DNA from: Adiantum capillus-veneris | Lineage: Eukaryota; Streptophyta; Polypodiopsida; Polypodiales; Pteridaceae | Assembly (NCBI GenBank): GCA_014529385.2 | Contig: CM043944.1 | Span: forward strand, 178,426,740 to 178,490,739 | Reading direction: 5' to 3' | DNA: 64,000 bases | In this document: piece by piece, positions 55,581 through 64,000 of the stretch | How positions within the stretch are numbered: the first letter of the stretch is position 1 | How the letters are laid out: each line of letters begins with the position of its first letter | Translations under genes and position numbers: made by a program | The notes under the pieces: model-generated | What the model saw: the letters and a program-made list of their open reading frames with translations, nothing else | What the model was told of the DNA's origin: nothing | Database searches by the model: none

Positions 55581-56330
55581 ATGGTGAGCACGAGGGCAAA
55601 GCGAAGTAAGCTAGTAAGTGTAATCAAAGCATATGGTCTCAAGGATATAGTGCCTTTGGTGGAGGCTCAAATCAAGGGACAACGGATTCCAAAAACTTAC
55701 ATTGACAGTGGAGCAGAGGTTGGTGTCATGACAGAAAAGCTAATGCATCAATTGGGTTTAGAGGTAATGGAATCATCAAACTTTAGGGCAAAAATGGCCA
55801 ATAATGTCTCTGTCACTTGTGTGGGTGTAGTGAAAGCTTTGAGAGTTTCTGTTTTTGGAATCACTACAGAGGTTGATGCTTATGTGATGCCAGTAAAGGG
55901 AGAAGGATACCCCCTTATTTTAGGACGACCTTGGCTCATGGGTATAGGAGCTAGGCAAGATTGGGCAACAGGAGACTTGGAGTTGAGGCCTCGCATGGGT
56001 GGCCATAGTCGAAAAGTGGTTTATAACCTAAAGAATGGGCGACAAGAGAACCTTGAACTAGAGACATCAGCTGATGAGTGGAGCTCAAGTGGATGCTCCT
56101 CATCCATGGACGAGGAAGAGAGTTCAATTGAAGAGAGTGATAGAACTCTCGAAGTCATGGGTGTCACCATAAAGGAAACTACCTCATCAGAAGACAACCC
56201 AAGGATCCAAATGGAGAATGTGTGGGATGCCAGCCTAGAGGAGATGTTATCCAAGGATATAAAGGAAGAAGAAAAGGAGGGTTATGTAAATGTTCTCAAG
56301 AAGCATGCATCATTGTTTATTTCTGATTAA
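55581..56330 (+). CDS. Protease region of E4
   Basis: Active-site stretch YIDSGAEVGVMTEKLM, with canonical DSG, and YPLILGRPWLMG later. An acidic serine-rich region (SSSMDEEESSIEES) links it to reverse transcriptase. The frame is closed by TAA at 56328, which falls inside the sequence leading into reverse transcriptase and is a mutation rather than a natural end. Confidence 0.85.
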   Translation: MVSTRAKRSKLVSVIKAYGLKDIVPLVEAQIKGQRIPKTYIDSGAEVGVMTEKLMHQLGLEVMESSNFRAKMANNVSVTCVGVVKALRVSVFGITTEVDAYVMPVKGEGYPLILGRPWLMGIGARQDWATGDLELRPRMGGHSRKVVYNLKNGRQENLELETSADEWSSSGCSSSMDEEESSIEESDRTLEVMGVTIKETTSSEDNPRIQMENVWDASLEEMLSKDIKEEEKEGYVNVLKKHASLFISD

Positions 56331-59300
56331 ACTCACATTACAGGTGTCACTGCAGTGAAGCATCATATCCATCTAAAAGAAGGGAGCAAGCCAGTAGTAC
56401 CAAAACTAAGAAGATTAGGAGTTGTGCAACAAAATGCACTGTTGTCCGAGGTGAAGAGACTCTTAGAAGCAGGATTCATATACCTAGTAGAAGATTCATA
56501 ATGGGTCTCCCCAGTAGTGGTGAGGCCAAAGAAGAATGGTAAATGGCGACTGTGCGTGGATTACAAGCCACTAAATGCTGCAACAAAGAGGGATCACTTC
56601 CCTCACCCATTTCAAGATGAGATTCTAAATGAAGTAGCAGGCCATGAGAGATACACAATGTGTGATGGCTACTCTGGCTACTTTCAAATACGCATTGCAG
56701 AGGAGGACCAGAAAAAGACTACTTTCATCACACAATGGGGCTGTTTTGCATTTCGAGTCATGCCTTTTGGTCTCACCAACGCTCCAGCCACCTTTCAACG
56801 ATTCATGAACATGGTCTTCCAACCTTACTTTGGTAAGTCCATAAGGGTTTTCATAGATGACTTTTGTATTTACAGCTCCAAAAGTATGCATCTCGGCAAG
56901 ATTGATGAAGGATTTACTCGTTTAGCTAAGTTGGGTGGACAACTAAACAAGGACAAATGTCACATTGGGGAAAGCAAGGTTACACTATTAGGGCATGTAG
57001 TGTCCATTGATGGAATTGAGGTAGATCCGGAAAAGATAGAAACATTGCTAAATCTACCTTCCCCAACTTCCATCAAACAATTAATCTCTTTCTTGCAAAA
57101 GCTAAGATATTTGAGTAGATTCATACACTTACTCTCCCAAGTGATATTTCCTCTACAACAACTGACTCGTCAAGAGACGCTTGTTTGGAGTGAAGAAAGT
57201 GATGGGCATTTTAGAGAGATTAAAAAAATGTTAGGGTCACTCCCTGTAATCCTCCAACCTTGTTGGGAAGAAACATTCTTTGTAAACCCTAGTGTGGGAG
57301 AAGAGGCCATTGGTGCTGCCCTCCTACAAAAAGATCCAAAAACATCCTTTATGAGGCCTGTGTATTTTGCTAGCCGCCTCATGGAAAACACAGAGAAGGC
57401 CTACACCCTGATGGAACACCTAGTGTTAGCTCTCATGTTTGCGGTAACCGAATTTCGGCCATACTTGCTGCCGAAGAGGTTTGTAATTATCACTGTGGAG
57501 GATATGTTTCCCTATGCACTACAACATATGGAAATCTCTGACAAAATAGCAAAGTGGGTGGTGCGACTTCAAGAGTTTGATTATACAATACAGGTTGAAA
57601 GAACAACTCGAGCATGCTTAGCCGACATTTTAACAAACAAGTGCTATGAAAAAGTTTTCCATTTGAAGAGAAAGGAACTTCCACCACCTCCAGCTCCAGA
57701 GGCTTTGGTCAATGCTTATAGCCTCTACTTTGATGGAGCATACAAGAGAACCAGGGATAAGGCAGCTGCAGGCATCGTGGTCTTATCTCCATTGGGAGAG
57801 AGGATCCATGGTGAAGGGATCACTCTAGAAGATGTCCACTCCAACAATGAAGCAAAATATCAAGCTCTAATTCATGGCCTTTGTTGGTGCCTCGATAATT
57901 CAATTAAGAGATTAAACGCTTTTGGTGACTCCATGCTTTTAGTAAGGCAAATGCAAGGTACATGGGCTTGCAAAAATGCCCGTCTCTCTACTAAAATGAG
58001 AGAAGCCAAAGCTCTTATGAGGAGATTTAGGGAGGCACAAGTACATCATGTGCCAAGAGACCAGAACAAGGATGCAGACCACCTAGCATCATCAAAGTTA
58101 AATGAGTCAATAGTGGGAGTAGTGGCCATCAAACTTCCACTTCAGCAAGGCAAGGAGGACTTAGAAGATATTATGCACATTCTGGAGCAAGGAGAGGCTC
58201 CTAAACACTTGAATGCAGGGGAAAGGAGATGGTTAGCTAGGAAGGCTACTAGGTATCGCATAGTAAATGATGACTTGTATTGTCTTGGTAAGGATGGTGT
58301 GCTTAGGAGAGTGCCTTTGAAGAGTGAAATTGAAGAGATTTTAAAATCTTGTCACGATGATATGTGCGGAGGACACTTTGCACACGACGTCACTAGTAGA
58401 AAGGTTCTACAAGCTGGGTTTACTTGGCCAAGTCTTCATCGTGATGTCAAATACTGGTGTCAAACATGTGATGAATGTCAGAAAGCAAGACCACGACAGC
58501 TCATAGCTGAACCTCAGAACCCAATAAAGGTATATGGGCCCTTTGAGAAGTGGGGAATTGATGCCATAGGGCCTCTACCACGGACTCAGTTAGGTAAAGA
58601 GTACATCATCATGGGAGTAGACTACATGACTAGATGGGCTGAGGCTATGCCGACCAATAGAATTACTGCTAAGGATGTGAGTCAGTTCATCTTTGACCAC
58701 ATCTGTTGCCGGTTTGGCACCCCTCTTGAAATACTATCTGATAGAGGACCAGGGTTTAGAGCAGACTTGGTAGGAGAACTCATGAAGAAGCTAAATATTC
58801 AGCATGAACACTCTACTCCTTACTACCCTCACTGCAATGGTTTGGTGGAAAAGGTAAATGGAATCATTTGCAAAATTCTCACCAAACAGGTACATGCCAG
58901 GCGCCAAGATTGGGACAAACACCTGAATGGAGCTCTATGGGCCTATAGAACCTCCTTCAAAACCACATTAGGGTACACACCCTTTCATTTGGTGTATGGA
59001 AAGGAGGCGCTTTTGCCCATTGAAGTGAAGTTAACAAGCCTTCGAATATTGGGTAGCCAGGTAGGCTCTGAAAAGGAGAAAGTACATCAAAGGATCATGG
59101 ATCTAGAGAGGCTGCAATTGGATCGTGAAGAAGCCATCAACCACTATTCTCAAGAAGCATAGAAGCGCAGAGAAAAGTTCAACAAAAAGCTAGCATCCAA
59201 AGACATAAAAAAGGGATCTCTGGTGCTTCGATATGACAATCGCTTTGACACTCGTAAGGATGGAAAGTTTCCTTTTCGATGGGAAGGCCCATTCTTGGTC

Positions 59301-59432
59301 ACCAAAAAGTTCAAAAATGGCTCTTACAGACTTCAAGACATTGATGGTAAAGTGCACAAGACCAGGACAAATGGATGGCGTCTAAAACCTTATCACATCA
59401 GGATAAGGTCAGCTCAAGATCAAAGAAAGTAG
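56331..59432 (+). pseudogene. Reverse transcriptase, RNase H and integrase of E4, with nonsense codons
   Basis: The frame is open from 56517 to 59162 (881 codons), with TAA at 56499 just before and TAG at 59160, then open again 59163-59432. Domains: reverse transcriptase (KNGKWRLCVDYKPLN, FGLTNAPATFQRF, VFIDDFCIYS); degenerate first RNase H (NPSVGEEAIGAALL, no Asp); archaeal-type RNase H (LYFDGAYKR, NNEAKYQ, FGDSMLLV, NKDADHLA); integrase zinc region and DDE core (KWGIDAIGPLP, LSDRGPGF, GLVEKVNG); C-terminal RWEGPFLV module. Catalytic residues are intact; only the stops break it. Confidence 0.88.
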
Positions 59433-59458
59433 GCTAGAGGCATAAATACCCCTAGCCA

Positions 59459-59473
59459 GGTTTGGGGGGGCTA
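59459..59473 (+). other. Polypurine tract of E4
   Basis: GGTTTGGGGGGGCTA precedes the 3' LTR start TGATCCGAG. Confidence 0.7.
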
Positions 59474-60770
59474 TGATCCGAGCCTATCAAAAATTTTTGT
59501 TTATTATATTTTGTTGGTTTTCCTTGCTTCTAGAGTTTTACAATAAAAGAAAGAGTGAGAACAACCTCTTGGAAAAATTTAAAAAATGATTTGATAGGAA
59601 TTTTTTCTTGACTAGTTCACCGGAGGTGAAAGGTAGAGGGAGAACCTAGTGGTAAAAGGAAGGGAAAATATGTAAATGTGAAAGAAAAGATATGATGTGG
59701 TTGTGGAGCCATGCACCCATGATTCAAGGGTCATGAGTGGCTCATATCATCATGGCTGTGGAGCCATATGATGATTCAAACAGATGGGACCCAAGTGGAA
59801 GACTTGGTAAAGGAAGGAACCAGACACATGATTTTGCTGAATTTTTAAAAAATACTTCCACTCCGATCCAAGAAACATTGTCTTCATCAAAGTTGTAGCT
59901 GATGAGTTGGAGATTCTGACCATATTTTTTTAATAATTTTTGCATCTATGGTCTAGGAGATATGGCCAAAACGGCGGACACCAGTTTTTTCAACTGTGGT
60001 GGAGACCACCCCCTCTACCTTTACACACACACACCCTTCCTTTTCCACATTGAGACCTTCTCTTAAAATCAGCCATTAGTCTTCTCACCCTCCTCTCCTT
60101 CCTCCTCTCTCTCAAGCTCAAAAACCCATCAAAATTCCTCTTCTAATCACCTCTCAAGCCATGCTTAATCTTGTTGTAATTCATAAGTTCTCATTCAACC
60201 CCTTTCTATTATTACTAGATATGTATTGATTTTATGTAGATTCTTTACATTTTAAAATAAGGAAGCTCTTGGACTCAAGCTATGGAGGAAGGAGTGAAGA
60301 CAACACAAGTGATGATGGAGCTAATTAGTTGCAAATTGGTCAACAAATCACTTGGAAGGAGCTTCTTCATTGGTTGAATGCCCTAATCAAGCTTCATTTG
60401 TACAATTTACACTTGGATCTTAACCTCACTCCTAATCACTCTCTTTCCTATATAAAGAGGCCTTCCCCTTTGTAATTTCAAGCCTCCCTCAGCCCCATTG
60501 AGTCTTTGTAACACTCACCATGAGCCCGTAAGCTCATTCATTCACTCTATTCTTGCACATCCTAGAGTGCAAATTGTTTCATGCTAGTAACCTCTCCTCC
60601 TCTTACTTATGTTAATTAAGAGAAATCTTTTATATGTGTGTGAGAGTGCTTGATGTGATCTTGGCTAATCCTTGAGTGGTTGTTTGGTAATCTACATGCT
60701 ATTTGTGTTGGGAGTGTTTGAAGTCATCCATTCCTTGTACACACACTAGGGTTAATGCTTCATTCATAGT

Positions 60771-60816
<46 letters not shown>

Positions 60817-60931
60817 TGTAGCGGTCCTAGTCCACGCTTCCAAGACTAGGTGGTGCCCTCATCTCATTTCCCTTGTGGCGCAATGGAGTTTGTTTTGGTG
60901 TAGAGGCCGCCATTCCAAATTTCATTCGTCA
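59474..60931 (+). repeat. 3' LTR of E4 (1458 bp)
   Basis: It begins TGATCCGAGCC and ends CATTCGTCA, matching the 5' LTR with few changes. It contains the TATA box at 60448-60457 and (TC)20 at 60773-60813. Confidence 0.93.
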
Positions 60932-61100
60932 ACGGAAAGCTGCTCTCAAGAATCAACAAATATCAATTCCCATCAACACTTTGGAATCATTAGGAAATTT
61001 CAGAGGTCATTTGGAGGGCCATATGAAGAGAGAGAAAAATAGAGCGCGTCCAATGAGCATGAAGGCTACGTTACGTAGGAAAGTACGTGGAAAGACTTAA
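60932..61100 (+). pseudogene. 3' coding tail of E3 beyond the E4 insertion
   Basis: A basic, lysine-rich frame ends at TAA 61098-61100. It is in frame with the sequence just left of E4 at 51759 if E4 and one target copy are removed. It continues a K/R-rich C terminus of the E3 integrase polyprotein. Confidence 0.65.
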
Positions 61101-61341
61101 AAAATAGGAAAATAGCATAAAACTTTCACAAAACTAGGATTGTAGCATAGTAATTTCCTTCCTTTTACCGAGCTTTTAGGTGCTTGCATGTGGTCCCACT
61201 TCTGATATTCTCTTATGGTCATTAACGTACTGGAGGGTGACCATTAAGCCCGCACAAGATATTGGAATTCTAAAACACTTTCCCTCCATTAGAATGCTTT
61301 CAAAGTGAATCTCCCTCCACTAAAGTTTTTCTCTGAGAGCT

Positions 61342-62762
61342 ATGGTGTCCACGTCTTCTCGCCCAAGAGCCTCCAGGTGTTTACTGTCTCTCACACCAAC
61401 AACCAACAACTGCACTTTGCCTAGAAGGCCAAGTAGTAGCATATCCTCAATTACGATACCAGCTTCAATAAGTGCAGAGAACCAATGGGTTGGACAAAGG
61501 ATAAACAAAGGTTCATGGGTCCTCATTCAACCAAGAAGACCCAAGAGGTCTAGTGGTATCAATGTTTACCGCTCAGCATGTAAGGCCAGAGTGTTGGATT
61601 TCAAAGTTGAAATCGGCAAAAGATCTGTAAAGGAAGTTCTTGTTCAGCATGTGTTTACCCATCCTGAGGTGATAGCAAATGGTGGAAATGTATCAGATAT
61701 ACATCAACCACGTTGCAATTGTAAGTACTCTTGACATGTGAACTTACTGATACTCTCATTATAACTTTTCTTATATATTTTGCAATGTTTCTCCCGCTTG
61801 TTATGAGTAATGTCTCCATTCTTCACAGCTCAATTACATTAGATTTGTCATTTGTACTTATTGATACTCTTAGTTTAACTCTTCTTATATATATTGCAGA
61901 TGTTTATCCCTCTTCTTATGAGCAATGGGAGCCTGTGGAGTGCATAATAGGCCTCTTCCATGTTGTTCATGCCCACATTGGTTCTCTACAGTACTCAGAG
62001 AGGAGCAGCAAAAGACTGGCTGATGAGGGAATCTTTTTTTATGACCACTTTTACCAACTCAGCTCAGGGAATAAGAATGGCATGTTGGTGAAAGTGCCTC
62101 TACCAACCGATTGGAACACTGTGGACTGGCCAGTTCCCGAGGAAACAATGGTGGAGGCAATGCGAAGTAAGCTCTACAAGGATATACAAAGGTCTCTACG
62201 TAGCTCTATTCCTACCAAACTGGTTAGAATTGCAAACTTTTGTCCTGTTGCACTCTTCATAGAGCTGTTTCATAGCTACAACATCCGAGTTACAAAAACT
62301 ATGTTCATGTGCAAGTCATTTCAGCAGTCATCCTGTGACAAACTTCTTGACAAAGGATGGTATGCAAAGGAAGAGATTGGTTTATGGTGCGAGGTCGCGC
62401 TTGATACTCTAGTTGTCAAGTACATGATTGCAAGCCAATCACTGTTACTCTCATTTTGGTATATGCGATCACAAATGCTAAACGGTAAGTACATTCCTAT
62501 GGACCAGGTTTCTGCAGGTTTGGAAGATAATCCTATTGTGGATGTGGAAGTGATTGATAAAGAGCATGGCCTACTATTGGTGGTTACAATAAGGGAGCTA
62601 TGCAGTCTTCAGCATTTGCGAAATGACATCATTGAAGAGTCAATGGACAAGGACCTATCAGATTTTTCCTTTTTCCTAGCTGGCCGTAAGGTGATGCGGC
62701 GAAGGGAAAAAGATATTTTGTGCAAAGAGTTGGATGGTTGGGTTGAAGTAGTGTCAATGTAA
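61342..62762 (+). CDS. Two-exon gene of unknown function
   Basis: Exon 1 61342-61720 (ATG; donor CAATT|GTAAGT), intron 61721-61899 (179 bases), exon 2 61900-62762 (acceptor TATATTGCAG; TAA stop). Phases agree (one base plus two), giving 413 residues. The N terminus is Ser/Arg/Pro-rich, possibly a transit peptide, followed by a basic segment (QPRRPKRSSG). Exon 2 is globular with YEQWEPVECIIGLFHVVHAHIG, a VPLPTDWNTVDWPVPEE segment, and a C-terminal acidic helix then MRRREKDILCKELDGW. I do not recognise a family. It is intact, with a short upstream region (241 bases) after E3, so its promoter is close to or within the retroelement remnant. It converges with the NIF-like gene on the other strand. 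Confidence 0.7.
61748..61926 (+). repeat. Tandem duplication of the 3' splice site region
   Basis: 61748-61811 and 61862-61926 are similar (both TGATACTCT..., CTTATATAT..., TTGCA, ATGTTT, TATGAG-AATG). The offset is 114 bases. The first copy lacks the acceptor AG (TTTTGCAATG against ATTGCAGATG), so only the second acts as acceptor. Confidence 0.8.
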
Positions 62763-62884
62763 CAGATATTCTTGTGAACCCAAGTGTATACAAATGACTT
62801 TCAAGACATGAAGTTTATTGATCTCATTTTTCAATTGTGCCTTGTGAAAAAGTGTGCTTGAAATACATTTCTTTACCACGTCAA

Positions 62885-62885
62885 A

Positions 62886-62945
<60 letters not shown>
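62885..62945. repeat. Compound (TC)n(TA)n microsatellite
   Basis: A pure TC run followed by a pure TA run, in the gap between the two convergent genes. Confidence 0.95.
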
Positions 62946-62949
<4 letters not shown>

Positions 62950-62976
62950 AGACAAGACAAAGACATGATAGAAGAA

Positions 62977-63993
62977 TCATCTTAATTCATTAGAAAGTAC
63001 AAACTTGTCCGTGAACAATGGACTGAGATACAATTTCTGTAAGTATGGAATCAGAATGTCTTCAAGGTAAAAATCGAAGGAATGCCCCTCGAAAGAAGGT
63101 GGTGAGACAGTTGTTCCCGGCGGATTTACTTCTCCCTTTTCAGGAGTATCATCAATTAGTAGTGTATTAGTTGCATCAAAGGGTACACCGATTTGGCTAA
63201 ACGGTTTGTACAAAAGAGGTAAGTGTGGTTTTTTAGGGTGGTAGTGGCCCTCAACGGTAACGCATTTTCTTTGATCATACAAAAAGGCAAAATCTGATGT
63301 GTGAGCGTGGCATACACTGCAAACTATTGCAACTAGTGGCGACAAGTTTTTCCTTTGCATTGAAGACCATATGGCAACTCTGAAGCGCGGAAGAAGAAAC
63401 TGAATAAATTCCTTGGTTCCTGGACGAACCACGACTCGACAAGTTCCCATCCGAAACATTTGCAAATCCTCAAAGGGTCCTCTATCACCGAGAGGCACCT
63501 GCATCAGCAGCAATCCATTGATGTCCAAGATTATCAACCTCTGTAAAAGTTGACAAGTACATATAAGTAGTTAGAAGCTGAACATATTTTGCCATACTTG
63601 AATAGACATTACAGGAACAACCGTATCTACAGGTAGCAAGGGTCCATACTGGGTCTCTGTAGTGTTCATGTCGTTGTTGCTCTCCTCCGCTTTATCTTCA
63701 TAGTCATCATTCACATCTTCATCAGGGGTCTCCCCCATGGCTCTTTCTGCCTCATTCAAGGTTTCCTCCAAGGTCTTTTCATCTCCCTCGATTGATCGGC
63801 TTGCCTCATACATCCTTGCCTGATCCATATCATGTTGCTCATCCCTAGGCCTGCTTTCCTCATCCATATCCTTTTGCTCATCTATAGGCCTGCTTTCCTC
63901 ATCTTGGGTTTCAGCCATAGGCTCTTTTGGCTCCTCCACTGGCTGACTTGGCTCTTTCATTGTCTCCTCCGGTTGTACCTTAGCACCTTCCAT
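62977..63993 (-). CDS. NIF/FCP1-like HAD-family protein, intact
   Basis: Exon 1 (ATG 63993 down to about 63613) encodes an acidic region with tandem DEESRP-x-DEQ-x-DMD and E/T/D-rich text; donor CCT|GTAATG fits. A 72-base intron (63541-63612) and acceptor ACTTTTACAG follow. Exon 2 (63540-62977) carries the NIF domain: motif I RLIILDINGLLL, VVVRPGTKEF, motif II RFRVAIWSS, lysine-rich KKPHLPLLYKP, motif IV TLLIDDTPEKG. About 314 residues in total. An alternative donor, CAA|GTATGG at 63597, keeps the same phase. HAD phosphatases use DxDx(T/V), but the second Asp is Asn here, so it may be a pseudophosphatase or scaffold. The window ends seven bases beyond the ATG, so earlier exons are possible. 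Confidence 0.8.
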
Positions 63994-64000
63994 ATGCTCA

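Larger units (their letters stand above)
51760..60931 (+). mobile_element. E4: Ty3-type LTR retrotransposon, Tat-like, nested in E3
   Basis: LTRs at 51760-53245 and 59474-60931 (TG...CA), primer-binding site at 53251, a leader ORF, two small accessory ORFs (B then A), gag, protease, reverse transcriptase, two RNase H regions, integrase and a polypurine tract. Flanks AGCGG / AACGG look like a target duplication with one transition. All of gag-pol is in one frame, interrupted by TAA (55575), TAA (56328), TAA (56499) and TAG (59160). E4 is related to E1: same primer site, same protein order, related accessory ORFs. The LTRs differ mainly in microsatellite length, so insertion is recent. Confidence 0.93.

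Noticed and set aside
61101-61341. 3' LTR of E3
   Set aside because: No similarity to the inferred 5' LTR at 41.3-42.2 kb could be seen.

Overview
This is nuclear DNA from a land plant. The evidence is long Ty3-type LTR retrotransposons carrying plant TATA boxes, host genes split by short GT-AG introns, CT and TA microsatellites, and large degenerate satellite-like arrays. The gene families seen (expanded NIF/FCP1-like HAD proteins, a DUF7869-type protein) make me think of a seed-free plant such as a fern, but that is inference only. There are no bacterial-style operons, no CRISPR arrays and no tRNA or rRNA genes that I can recognise.

Layout. 1-5.2 kb: a decayed gag-like reading frame with a GC-rich insertion. 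5.4-11.4 kb and 22.7-24.1 kb: one satellite-like array (core TTGGACAAGTGGTGGACC plus a small hairpin), split by retrotransposon E1 and containing a broken NIF-like gene at 7.9-8.6 kb. 11,433-22,711: E1, a young Ty3 element of the Tat type with ~2.7 kb LTRs. 24.9-26.3 kb: a second broken NIF-like gene. 26.9-31.8 kb (minus strand): a multi-exon gene joining a ParB/DGQHR-like region to a SET domain, with two frame lesions in its first coding exon; its large intron is filled with the array in the opposite orientation. 31.9-35.0 kb: more of the inverted array. 35.1-37.4 kb: a long intact DUF7869-type ORF (plus strand). 37.4-41.3 kb: LTR-like and unassigned sequence. 41.3-51.76 kb, resuming at 60.93-61.1 kb: E3, an old heavily mutated Ty3 element. 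51,760-60,931: E4, a Tat-type element nested inside the 3' coding end of E3. 61.3-62.8 kb: an intact two-exon gene of unknown function. 63.0-64.0 kb (minus): an intact two-exon NIF-like gene running to the window edge.

Most noteworthy: (1) E1 and E4 each carry, between primer-binding site and gag, two ~70-residue ORFs that are paralogous to each other, are conserved between the elements and occur in opposite order; (2) the satellite array contains an inverted repeat whose two arms change together; (3) all three NIF-like proteins lack the second catalytic aspartate of the HAD motif; (4) a ParB-like plus SET gene lies head-to-head with a DUF7869 gene; (5) the leader of E3 holds tandem units with a perfect 22-bp palindrome.

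The host genes show no evident shared pathway. They sit between, or have introns made of, the same satellite family, which suggests that the locus grew by duplication of gene-plus-array segments and was later interrupted by E1, E3 and E4.
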